Assembly: GCA_012064415.1 (NCBI GenBank) | Contig: SSNU01000026.1 | Location: 231,117 to 295,116, forward strand | DNA: 64,000 nt | Source of the DNA: Gyrodactylus bullatarudis | Taxonomy: Eukaryota > Platyhelminthes > Monogenea > Gyrodactylidea > Gyrodactylidae | Direction: 5' to 3' | Part shown: in pieces, positions 1 through 12,200 of the stretch | How positions within the stretch are numbered: the first letter of the stretch is position 1 | Layout of the letters: every line of letters begins with the position of its first letter | Program-made: the position numbers and the translations under genes | The notes under the pieces: model-generated | The model's input: only the letters and a program-made list of their open reading frames with translations | What the model was told of the DNA's origin: nothing | The model's database searches: none

Positions 1-671
1 TCATCAATGACATCATTTTGAACGTTTAGTGCGTTGAAAATAAGCCGAGTGTAGTAGAGTTTCTTCTTCATTAGATTGATCGAATTGTTGAATATTTCTC
101 GGCCTAATTGAAGTTCTTTAAGTTGGACATTAATGCAGTTTTGAGTTTTTTCGTCTGCCTTCGTTAGCCGAATAATGTTTTGAGAAATTTTTGTGGAAAT
201 ATACTTCCTCAAAAGCTCACCCAAATTACTCAGATCTTCTGTCAGACCAAAAATGTAATTTGATATATCAGAGAAAACAACGTAAAGAGTTTCTTTCAGC
301 TCTATATTTTCTTCCATTTCCTCGAATTTTAGATAATCATAAACATCTCGTAACATTACGCCAAGAGCATCACAATGGACTTGCTGATAAAAATCAATGG
401 TTTTTTGATATTTGACATGGTTGAAATTGAGATATTCATTCCAAGCTGTTTGAATTGATGAGTAGCTCTTGGATAAAATGTAAAAGTTGTTATTCTTCTC
501 TTTGCAACAGCTCTCTTCATTAGCGAGAACCATACAGAAATTATCTTCTGATCCTATAAAATCTGGAACATTATCCAGTACTTTTGTGTGATAATCAATA
601 TTGCGAAAGTCTATGTTACAACAAACTAAATGGTGTATCTTTATTAGTAGATATATTAGAAAATATTTCAT
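1..671 (-). CDS. Glypican-like protein, N-terminal part (runs off window)
   Basis: One uninterrupted frame reads from an ATG at 671-669 to the window edge (223 codons), so the gene is incomplete. Residues 1-18 are hydrophobic and end in a Cys pair, as in a signal peptide. Next comes a Cys spacing typical of the glypican N-terminus: FC, then ESCCKEK near residue 50, then a helical stretch with HCDALGVMLRDVYDYL, resembling the glypican region around a conserved Asp/Tyr-rich helix. A later Cys followed by LKELQLG and a basic helix resembles the glypican segment with the LKPFG motif. Glypicans are GPI-anchored heparan-sulfate proteoglycans that modulate Wnt, Hedgehog and BMP signals; the anchor and attachment sites would lie outside the window. 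Identity is low, and the assignment rests on Cys pattern and helix order. It is divergently oriented to talin. Confidence 0.55.
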   Translation of the reverse strand, partial: MKYFLIYLLIKIHHLVCCNIDFRNIDYHTKVLDNVPDFIGSEDNFCMVLANEESCCKEKNNNFYILSKSYSSIQTAWNEYLNFNHVKYQKTIDFYQQVHCDALGVMLRDVYDYLKFEEMEENIELKETLYVVFSDISNYIFGLTEDLSNLGELLRKYISTKISQNIIRLTKADEKTQNCINVQLKELQLGREIFNNSINLMKKKLYYTRLIFNALNVQNDVID

Positions 672-806
672 TGAAGTTGGGTGGGGAAATGATAAAATTA
701 TTTGAATTTTACATCTCCAACTATTAAAACCAACTAGATGAAATTGTTAGAATTTTTGTGTTTTAAAAATATTTTGTGATTTTATGAATCAGATTATTTT
801 GGGAGA
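672..806. promoter_or_regulatory. Shared divergent promoter region
   Basis: Only 135 bp separate the start codons of the glypican-like gene (minus) and talin (plus), so both 5' UTRs and core promoters must lie here unless there are upstream non-coding exons. No TATA box is evident. An out-of-frame ATG at 784 overlaps the talin start and could act as a short upstream reading frame. That the two genes share one bidirectional promoter is inference. Confidence 0.4.
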
Positions 807-3286
807 ATGCTTAGAGTTTATGTTTACTCTGAAGATGATCCTAATGGAAGTCTCTACCAGCTAAATAAAAGTGAATCTGTCCAAGTATTTCTCGATGTAG
901 TGAAAAGGAATCATTCAAAAACAGATCAATCAGCATGTAAGCATGCATTCTTTATTTAAGATGAAAATCATGGATTTTTATTGATTGACAACGATCCAAA
1001 GCTGTCTAGTTGGCTTGACACATCCAAGCTTTTCAGTTTTTACAACATTACAAATGAGGTAATGTCTTTATAGATTATTTTTAGTCCCGTATCGAATTTC
1101 GTTCAAAAATACGACTTGTTATTGTCAAGACTATGGCTCAACATGTTAAAAAACTAAAAATTGATGACTCTAAAGTTGTAGGAGACTTAATTCCACTCAT
1201 TTGTGATAAATTTGGCATATCTGATTTTGAAGAATACTCCCTAATTTGTGATTATTCTGATCAATCTGCTACAATGAACGGAAATACATTACGCAAACAG
1301 TCTGAAAGAGATTTAACAAAAATACGTCGAAAAATCCACACTGAGGATGACACAAATTGGCTTGTTCATTCAAAAACCCTAAGACAACAAGAGGTTCCTG
1401 ATAACTGTGCCTTGATATTAAAGAGGAAATATTTCTTCTCTGATCAAAATGTCTCAGATCGGGATCCCATACAACTTCAACTTCTCTATGTTCAAATTAA
1501 GGAGGCCGTCCTTAATGGTGATCATCCAATAACAATGGATGAAGCTATCAGGCTAGCTGCTCTCCAATGTCAAATTGAACGAGGCTCATTTTACAATAAT
1601 GATAAAAAGAATTTTTCCATTGAGTGAGTTAAGAATACAAATTTCAAAACCTAATTTAAACCCTATATATTTGTAGCTTAAAATCACACCTGCCTGTCGA
1701 GTATGCAAAGAAACGCGGAATCGACAAGAAAATCAAAGAAGTAAGTACTTGAATAAATAGGATATTAGTACAGTAGAAGGCAAAAATTAATCTGTTGTAT
1801 TGCATAATTTCCCTCCACTTTTACTTAGGCATATAAATGCTTCGATTTGATGAAGGAGAACATTGCCAAGGTGGAATATATCAAGCTCTGCAGATCTCTT
1901 CCCACATATGGGATTTCATTCTTCCTAGTAAAGGTAAGATTTTCCTTTAAAAAATGTACTTACATGTGTAATATGTTATCGTGGAAACAATCTTCATTGT
2001 ACAATAATAATACATATTGTAATAACTTGGGATTTAGATACACTATATTTTAGATAACTTTTTTACAATCAAAATACAGCAGTAGTTTTGTGTGAAAATT
2101 TAAATCAGTCAAACACACACATTTTGGCAGATTTTTTTACTATTATTATCGGTAACAAGCTTAGATTGTAGATTAACAACCGATTGATTTTGGTTGGTTC
2201 AAAAATTCAAGTTCATCAACCTTTTTATAATTGCCAAATCTCACTATTCAACTATTCTATTCAAAAAAGTACACAAAGAGAAAATTGAACAAATCTCAAA
2301 AAAATATTTATTTTGGAGCCAAAATATTTATAAATGGAGTCTCGTATATATTCTGTGAAATACTAAAACAATAATACTTTATAATTAAATTTCTCTATCA
2401 TTTCCAGAATCAATAAAATGTTCAATGGATGTTGGTAGTATTTCTTTTTACTTTTTTTAAATGTACTCCAATTTCTTGTAATTAGATCTCAGCATAATAC
2501 ACAACCATATATATATACACATGATGTAGTTAGTCATCGGAAATGAAAGAAAAGAGTAAGCCATTAAGTATTTTACTTTCTCTTAATTTTTTTTTCAACA
2601 GAGATCAAAGGGGTTTGATTTTACTCTTCCGGAAAACCAGTGTACAATTTCAATTTTTAGACCAATTTTTATATTTTGATTCTTAAAAAAGTCTCATTTC
2701 CTTCATCTAGGGTTCGAAACTCTTGTAAAAAATAGAAGACATTTCAAATTATGAATTGGCGCATTTTTTAAACTTTGAATTCAAACTTTTTGGTTATTTC
2801 TTCTTCTGATAATTCAGTTAGAGAGATGTTCCAGATAGCGAACGATTTGAAGCTATTCTGAATCGGTAGCAGTTCATCAATGAAATAAATCTACAATTCC
2901 ATGCATAAAAGGTTGTATATTTGTTTCTAATCTATTTTATATTATTATTAATAGGAAAAAGAAAAGAATCGAAATCGTCTAGTCCCCATACTCTTTGGGA
3001 TCTCTAAGGAGTCTGTCTATCGAGTTGATGTCAAAACGAAGGAGATTGTTGAGAAATGGCCTCTTAACCAAATATCACAATGGGTCCCCGGGTCGAATAC
3101 TTTTGCGCTGAGCTTTGGGGAGTACCGGAATGACTACATTATTGCCACAAGTGAGGGTTATCGAATCAGTCAGATGCTCTCCGGTTACATTGACATAATC
3201 ATGAGAAAGACAAAGAAGCAAGAGCCAATTCAGAACGATGTAGAGGAAGAATCAACCATCTTTGAGGACTGCATTGAGCCACAAAG
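807..3286 (+). other. Talin FERM head (F0-F3), exons 1-6
   Basis: This is the best-conserved part of the gene. Exons 1-2 encode an F0-like ubiquitin fold; exon 3 covers F1 and the start of F2; exons 4-5 finish F2 (IAKVEYIKLCRSL, then GISFFLVK); exon 6 is the F3 PTB-like lobe that binds the integrin NPxY motif. The F3 Trp matching human talin-1 W359 is kept (SQWVPGSNTF), but the preceding Arg (R358 in human, important for integrin binding) is Gln here. The two introns within this block at 937-960 and 1059-1084 are only 24 and 26 nt long. Residue equivalences come from hand alignment to remembered family sequence. Confidence 0.85.
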
Positions 3287-6200
3287 GTGAGTTTTTTTAT
3301 AGAAAGTCCTATTGGGGTGTTATGAATACAAAAATTTTAACCTCTATCGCTCCTCTATTGTTTGAAATCATCAAAAATCTTGAGGTCAAACATTGAAAAA
3401 GTGGAAATTTGGTTAGAGTGATTTTTTCAGAAATTTTCTTATTCCATAAAAAACTCATTTCATAATGAAATTTAAAAAACTTGAATGCAATTTTATTCAT
3501 TACTTTCTGGTGAAAAATTTAAGGTTTTTTTTCTGAGAATTGTAAATTTTCATCTGATGATTTGATATTCAATAACAGATTCTGACAAACCTGAATCACT
3601 AAAAATGTCTTTAACAAAAACTCTGAGAGCTCGCGAAATATCGTCTTGATTCGACATAGTATTTAGTGAAAATGACATAAGAATGGATTCAAAATAACAA
3701 AAAGGCTTGTACAGCTGAAATCCTGAAGTATTCAGCTTAATTCACATAAAGTTGGTTGATATGAACTTGGGAATCTATGATTTTTATGAAAAACTCGGTT
3801 TCTTACCAAAAAATCGGAATCCTACCTATGTTGCTCACTATTACGATTTGAAGAAACAGAATTCTAAAAAAAATCATGAAACAAATGGTAATTTTTCAAA
3901 TTTCGATTTAGCGCCAAAATCCCATTTTTTCAAACTTGAACCTAAAAATATTTATTGATATTAGAGTGGGAGTGTGGCAAAAAGATGGTTTCTAAGATCA
4001 GAATTAGACAAGAAAGCCAAATATTGCTGATCAACTTTCAAAAAATACACCATTTTCGAGGGATTTTGATTTGTCGAAATTTAGCTACCAAACGATGATG
4101 AGGTTATGCATTAGAACAGATTCAGCATATTTGGCTTTCTTGTCTAACTCTGATCTTAGAAATCATCTTTTTGCCACACCTCCACTTTAAAATCAATAAA
4201 TATTTTGAGTTCAAAGTTTGAAAAAATGGGATTTTGGCGCCAAATCGAAAATATTTTTTTTTTAGAATTTTTGATAAAAGTTGAAAGACAATAAATAAAA
4301 ATAATATGTAAGTTTTTTAATTAGCTTGGGATAAAAATAACCCGAGATTCCATATTAGGGTTAACTAGCTTTAGTTTAATCAACATTAGAAATTTTCATG
4401 CATTCTCAAGAGTCATTCCCTAGCCACCAGAAAAGAGATTGTAGTATTTAGATTACCCAGATAAGAATACCTAATTGGACTCAGACAACATGAAGGTTTT
4501 ATCAATGTTGATAAATAATTATTCCAAAACTCTAGTAAACACTGTTCATCGATTGTGTAGGATTTTCCCCAATCAATCAGAAACATGATGCACAAAAATA
4601 TTTAAAAGTCTATTTTTAGTAACTCTCGAGGTTAATCAAATAAGTGTACTAATTTAAACAAAATTAATTTTTTCAAGAATTCCAATTGAGACAACTTTCC
4701 CTATCAATCTGATAAAAATCAGTCATGAGGTTTCCATTGATTTTTCCCTCCCAGAGAATTTGCAAAAGGTAGACTTTGGAATAATCAGTCTGATTCATAC
4801 AATCTTTTCTTCCAATTGTATATCTTTAGATATAATGGTGGTGAGGTAGATTAAGGAAAACTTGATGGTAATAATAATTATTATAATCACTATACTATAC
4901 CATGTATACGATGCATTCATGTACAATGTAGGTTTATTGATGTGAGGGGGTGAATATTCCCTTTTTTTTATAGCAGTATTCATAGAATAGAAACCTACTG
5001 AGAATTCATTCCCTCTTTCTAATCACAATTTTAAAACTTTTATTCAAATACTACATTTTAGTAATATATAGTAGTGGAGTAATTTATTTTATATGGGGGT
5101 GTAGTAGTGAAAAATTCATTCATTACAATCAAGTTCCAATGAATCATTCATCTCGATTGTGATTGGCTGAGGTAAAATGTTAGAGTTGATACATCGTACA
5201 TTTGATTGATATTCTACAAGCATTATAATGAAACCTATTGAAAGCGATTCAAAAGAAGACTCTTTCCCCTCTTGAGGTCATCTGTACTGTACTGATTACA
5301 GAATTTTGCTCCAGAATATCTTTTTTATAGTTCTATAATAAGACGATCAAAATTGAGAACATTATTTTTGGAGCGAAATTTAATTGAATGATGTTAAAAT
5401 GCTCGAAGAATAATTCAATCATATCGACAGGGTCTAATAAACACTAATATTTGTAGATCCCATAAACCTCGATAAGGATCTTTTATTTTTACGATTATAT
5501 TGTCGAACTTCATCAAGAATATTACTGCTATTGGTTTCTGAACTCATGAGGAAGGTAGGAGAAGACAGACGTATATTATAGTGATAAACGTTATATTTCG
5601 CCGGTTCTATCACTATAATATACGTCTGTCTTCTCCTACCTTCCTCATGAGTTCAGAAACCAATAGCAGTGATCTTTTATTTATTTTGGTTAAAATGAAT
5701 TTAAAAATAAACAGGTTGCTTTAATGAATACATCTTAGATATATCATAAACAGTGAAATAAAATCGATAATTTTTTCATCAACCATATTTATGCAAAATG
5801 GTTTTATGTAGAATTTTACATGTAGAAACTTCTCGATCAATGATTTACAATGTCATAGATTTTTGCGTTTAGACTCATCTCTTTTTACCATTCAAGGTCA
5901 CCCTATCCATCTCGAAAATGATTAAAATTTGCAGAAAAAACTAAAATTTTTGAATTCAAATTGAACTTTTAGTGACCATCAAGAGAGTCCTGACTATTCA
6001 TATAGTAAAATAATAGAAAAAATTATCTCAAGGCCTTTATTTCAGAGATATTCATCAGTACAAATTTACAAAAGATTTAGTTTTAGTTTACTAATCCAGG
6101 ACTGACCAGTTTTTATAAAATTAAAATAATTATTTGTACATTGATATATCACAGTATTTACGGTTAAGCAGTAATTTTTTTGAATGACAAAGAGTCTAAG

Positions 6201-9200
6201 GCCTTTTAACATCGATGAAATGAAAACGAATCCCTTGCGGTGAATTCTTTTTCTGAATTCAAAATATTCACGTTAAAATAATAGAAATTTTTTCATTCTA
6301 GTGGAAATATCATTGTTCTCGGGGGAAATAAACAGCCTGAAACATTTACCATGGTAGATTTGCAAAAGAATTCACGAGGTAAGTTGGTAATTTCCATTTT
6401 GTAAAAGAGATTTCAACATGCTTAACTTTACAATTTTCAAGCGATGTATCCTGATCATGGACATATCGTATATGAGAGTGAAGTCATTCAGACTGGTGGT
6501 CTTTTAGTCAATGGAAGTGAAATGAAGTCAAGGAACAATACCAGTGGGGAAAAGGTTTGTATTTAATAAAATTCTCTTTACCTCAATTTAGGTTTAAAGA
6601 TTCTAAAAAGATTTTGAAAAGTGTTGAGTAATTTCTCTAAACTTAAACTTAACCCTTTAAGACCCAGCGGGTCATATATGGGACAGGTTAATTATTTGCA
6701 ATATAATCCTTATTTTTAACCTTGAAAATTTTTTTTTTAATCTGAAAACAGTATAAATTTTCGCATGGTTACATTAAAAAATTAAGAATTTTAGACCAAA
6801 AGAAAAATATTTATTCACTCTGGAAGTTGATCAAAGTTGATTTTTTCAAATTTGTAGAATTTGACTTTTTGTATGTTTTTTAACGGGCTTAGAAATAGGA
6901 TGATTGTTACGATTTTAAAAACATGGTTACAGAGTCAATATCACTTGTTGACATGAGAAAAACAAACAGTCAAAATCATTTTAAGTAAAAAAAATATTGC
7001 GGATTGTTTACCTGTCCCTTATATCACCCAATGGAACTCCTAGCAACCCTGAATTGACCAATGAGAAGCCTCTAATGACGTTAAGTTATTATAAGCCGAT
7101 AAGAAAATCATTCATTTCATTGCCATGGACCTTATCGATACAATTGATCCCAACGCAAGCGATATTGAAGATTACAATAGCGACGAATCTGAGATTTTGG
7201 ATAAAGAATTAGAACTTCAGCAGGAAGAAGACAATATTTAGACCTATTTTTCTTCGTTAAAGAACAAAACTTTTAAATGACAAGTCAGGGATATGCCAAA
7301 GAAAATCTTTGATTGGATACCGGAAGAAGATCCAGATGCAGTAAGGAAGACAGTCAGAGAGGTTTTCAGCGATTTTGTAACGCCAGAAATGATAAATCTG
7401 CTTCATTCTGAGTCGGAAAAATATTGCTTACAGACAACCAGCAACTGTCTAGGCTCATCCCCCCAGAAGATATGTCAACTAATTGGTGCTCGAATTTTCA
7501 TGGGAATTGTACGCCTTCCAGCCTTCAAAATGTATTGGGAAAGTGAAACCAGAGTGAATCAGATCGCAGATTATATGACACGAAATCGCTATCAAAAGCT
7601 TTTGCAGAACTTGCACTTTGTTGACAACTTGAAAGTTACTCGTGAAGACCAAGCTAAAGACAAATTTTGGAAGATTCGACCATGGCTAAAACCTCGAAAG
7701 CATAGGAATAATTTCATTGAAATTCAAACCTAAGATGGCGGTCGTAGTGAATAGCATTTCATTCAAAATTTAACATTTGTATTACGAAAATAATTTTAAA
7801 AAATTGATATTTTAATTTCGATAATTTAGATCTTAGATTGACACTTTGAATCACATGAACAATCTCGAACAAACCTTTATTCTTATTTCAACAAATCTTG
7901 ATGGCCTATAAATGCTTATTAAACCTGATAACATAATTTATATACAGTTCAAATAACAGTCCATAATCTATGTTCAATTAGAGGATTATTTGATAAAGAA
8001 AAAGAAACAGTCATTGTTTACTCTGTGACATTTCAGCTAAAAGATATTTTTAATTTGGGAGAATAGAAAGATGACTCTGTGTGTAATTTACAGTGTTATT
8101 TATTGATTTTTCTTCCAGTCTTTTGGTTCATTAGTTAAGTAATTTGGTCATGCAGATTTTAAGAAAATTTGAACCAATCAGAATCCCAAGATTTTGAAAT
8201 TTTGCTCTTGTTTCATTGGATTATCATCATCAACCAATGACAACAGATAATTTTTCATTTTATCTCATTCGTGATTGGTCGAAATAAATTTATTAAAAGC
8301 TGATTTGAAACTTTAACCGACAATAGTTTGAATTAAAAGATTTTTTAAAATTGATATTCACTTCACTTTCATCTCTAATTAGAAAGAGAGTTTATTAACC
8401 CTTAAAGACCCAGAGAAATTTTTTTCAAGGTACAAAGTCTCTTTCTTTTTTCTCTTAGATCTCTGTAAGTGGTTTTCCAAAAAAAACGTTCTTTATATTT
8501 TTAAGGAAATTTTAATATTTTTTTAAAAACCAGTCATTTTTAAACAGTCATATCTTTTCAATAAACTATTGCAACTTTATAAGTCATAGCTCATTCGAAA
8601 GAATATTAGTTCTATATAAGCAGCAGTGTTTTTAGACAATTAACCTACTAGCAAAGTGTGGTCACTGGTAATTACTATATCCATATGAACTCTAACTTGA
8701 TGGAGATTATCTTCTCACACCTACATGTTAGAATTCGAATGAGCAAGTGTCAATTCCATAAGAGTCAAATAATATTCAACTCACGTAGGCAGATGTAGAC
8801 GCGTTTCGTCCTTATTAGGACACGTCAGTACACCAGTAGGTGTGAGAAGATAATCTCCATCAAGTTAGAGTTCATATGGATTTAGTAATTACCAGTTACC
8901 ACACTTTGCTAGTAGGTTAAATATTAGTTTTACTTTCAGAAAAGTTGTCAATAAATTCATTTCAGTTTCCTTAAAACAGAATCATGGCTTGAGAAAGTAA
9001 GCTGTAAGAATATGTATTTCTCATCTCTCATTAACTGATGCTAACTAACAATAATTATAGGAGGGTAGAATAAAGATCCCGTTTTAGAGGTTATATTAAT
9101 TGGTAGGCTAAAAGAATTTGAATAAACTAGAAATGACATGTAATTCTAAATTTGAACAGGATTTATTGATTCTTTTATTTAAACATCTCTCTCTTCTAAC

Positions 9201-12200
9201 ATATTTTTCTTCCATGTTAAGCCAACAGTTATCGATTTGAAAGCAAACAATAAACCCATCAAGGCACTAGTTCAAATTATCAACTCTGGACTAAAGACAA
9301 TTGAAGAGATTGGGGAAGAATTCGATGACTCACTCACAGATTATGAAGATGTCTATCCTGATGACGAAGAGATGAAAATAGATTATCAACATTCAAACTT
9401 CACAGAGGGCGAGATGAAGGAAGCTAGCAATACTAACCAGAAAGCGATTAGTGAACCGGCAATGATTGATTGGATTAAACGTGAGCTGGACAAGACCATT
9501 TTTCATTGCAATAATCACCTTTCTGGTATCTCTCACGGGACTATTGATTTGATATCAAAGTCGCGAAATTGTCTCGCTAAAGAGTACAATAGTTCCGGAC
9601 CCAAGGATGAAATATCTATACCAAGTCGTAAGTGTTTTTTCTCAATTTTTATGATAAAAATTCTATAAATGATATAGACTAAACTTTTGTGAAAATATCC
9701 TGTTTTTTTGAGATCTAGTCTTGGACATTCATTATTACGATATGGTGAAAAAAATATTGAAGCAATCACTTTTCATTCTCCGAGTTAGCACCAAATCACC
9801 ATTCGTTCAATTTTTTGATGCCTAATTGAAAAATAGGTTTTATATCTTGTTTTATCAATTCTTGAGATTGTTTGTCACATTTCGAATGTAGCCTTTTTTG
9901 GCCTTGTTGTTTGAATAACATAAAGTTGGTTGATATGAAGTTGGTAATCTATGATTTTTTCATCAAGAATTCGAATTTGTTGAAGATTTTTTGGAATCCT
10001 ATCCATGTTGTCCACTTTCACCATTTGAAGAAAAAAATTCTGAATAAAAATTGTTTTTATGAAAAAACGGTCATTTTTCAAAGTCCAATTTCGCGCAAAA
10101 ATCGCATTTTTTCGAACTTCAAGTTAAAATTTTTTTTTTGATTTGAAAGTGTATGGGTGATCAAAAGAGTTTTTCTGTGATCAAGATCAGATGAAAAAGC
10201 TGAATAGCACCGTCAGATTATCGACAGTGTCCTTATTTTCGAGAGATTTTGAATTATCGAAAGTTCATTGATTTTCAATTAGTGAAAATGATTAAAAAAA
10301 CCGAATTTCAGTGAAGGCTATAAATCAGATCAGATTTAGTTGAATTGATTTCCTTGTCCAATCTTGATCCTGAAAACACTCTTTCGATCAGCCTCCCACT
10401 TCCGAATCAAAAAAATTTCGAATTCAAAGTTCGGAAAAATGGGATTTTGGCCCGAAATAGGATTTTGAAAAATGACCATTTTTTAATAAAAATAATTTTT
10501 ATTCAGAATTTTTTTCTTCAAATGGTAAAAGTTGGCAACAAATATCGAGATTTCTGTAAAAATCATACATTACATTTTTTTCTCCGGCTAATTTAAATTA
10601 GATTAGTTTTTGTAATAAACATGGTTTTGACACAATAGAAAATACTTGAGACTTGAATAGACCAATTAAATTAGAGTATTCTGCTCGATAGATTTTTTCG
10701 TTCTAGGTGTTCCTTTAGAAACGAAAAGAAGGCAAAACTTTCCTATTTTTTTAAGGTTTACTTTTTGGTCATTATGAGAGAATTTGAAATTGAAAAAAAG
10801 TATGAAAGAGAGCGCTTGTCGATTTTCTGTCACTGATCTGACATTGAACAAATTTCTAACGTCATGAATTATTCAAGAGCTTATGATGAGAATTATCATC
10901 AAAATTAAACGTTCAGGTTAGTTACTCTAGACACAAGTTTTACTCTTTACGATTTTATGTAACAAACACGAAACATGGTACACAACAATCTTTAACACAT
11001 TTTGTCAAAACTCAATTAATAATAAAATCTATACAGTTTCAACTGACTCGACACAAAACTTGATTCTTGTCAAGATAAAGGAATTTGGCATCCACATGAT
11101 GAGAACCTCTTATTGTTTCATTTTGGTTTACAAGGTCTAAATTGGAACCAGTTAGACTTTCCTGATTAACAAGAGCCTAAAAGTGTCGTTAACGCCTATT
11201 TTCATTGGATATGCTGAAAAGGCATTCAAAAATTGTATAAGTTTCAAATCTAGGATGACTACAGTTAGCAGCAAGCTATTTATTTTAGGCTATTAGGGAT
11301 TAAGAATTGAATTGTATAGCTCAAAGCAAAATTTGAACAAAAAAATTTATTAAATGTAAAAATGCTAACTACTAGTTTTTTAGCGAGTGACGTCAACGAT
11401 ATTTCCCTATCGCTGTTATCAATAAAAATGAATGTGCCTTCTCTATTCAATCAAGTCAAGAGGATGAACAATTGTGATAAGAAATTCTCGAGTATACTCG
11501 AGGAAAAGTCCCTCGAAATTACAACAGAGGGTGGAGTTCATCTCAAGGTTGCGGCCAAAGATTTGGCCCATGCTCTAAGGAATCTGATGGAAGCTGCTGA
11601 TGTAAGGAAGAAACTTCCTGAAGATGACAAGATAAATGATGACTTTGAAGATGACTTGAATAACATGTTTACAAATGATAGAATTAAAGTAAGTGGAATC
11701 TTTCTGTATTTCGTTTTGCTCAGATTTCTACTCCAAAATGTTTAACCAATAAGAATTTAGTGTTCTTATTTTATTCATTAAAGTGATGATTCAGAAATTT
11801 TCATTGGAAAAAGAGATGTTAATTTTAATTTTTAAGATGATTAAATTAACCCATAATCGATACCATAGCTGAACGAATAAAGTTTCAGGCTTAATTCTCT
11901 CACAGAATTACCTAAAATTTGATGATAAAAAACATTTACAAAATTTTATGAAAATTTTTTCTTAGACATAATTTCATATTGAAATTCCCATCTATTGTTG
12001 AGTAATTCAGAGTGAAACTTTGCCAATGAAGGGATTTATTTGAAAGTTAATTGTTTCAAAAACTCAACTAATGTCAAAAAGGATTTCTTTTAAATTTCAT
12101 TCGATCTTACAAAATAACCTAGATATTGAAGGTCTAAAAATGGGGTTGAAAATGACCCCATTTTCAAAAGACTATTGATGGAACTGCTCATTGATTTCGT

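Noticed and set aside
191..415. Plus-strand 74-codon frame
   Set aside because: It lies opposite the continuous minus-strand glypican-like frame, which has a signal-like start and a Cys pattern; the plus frame has no recognisable feature.
2700..2730. GGGTTCGAAACTC resembling a tRNA B box
   Set aside because: There is no A box, acceptor stem or cloverleaf at the right spacing upstream. No tRNA or rRNA gene was recognised anywhere in the window.
8395..8420. TTAACCCTTAAAGACCCAG, a second piggyBac-type end
   Set aside because: It is in the same orientation as the end at 6649, not inverted, so it cannot be that element's right end, and no partner was found. It is left as an isolated terminus.
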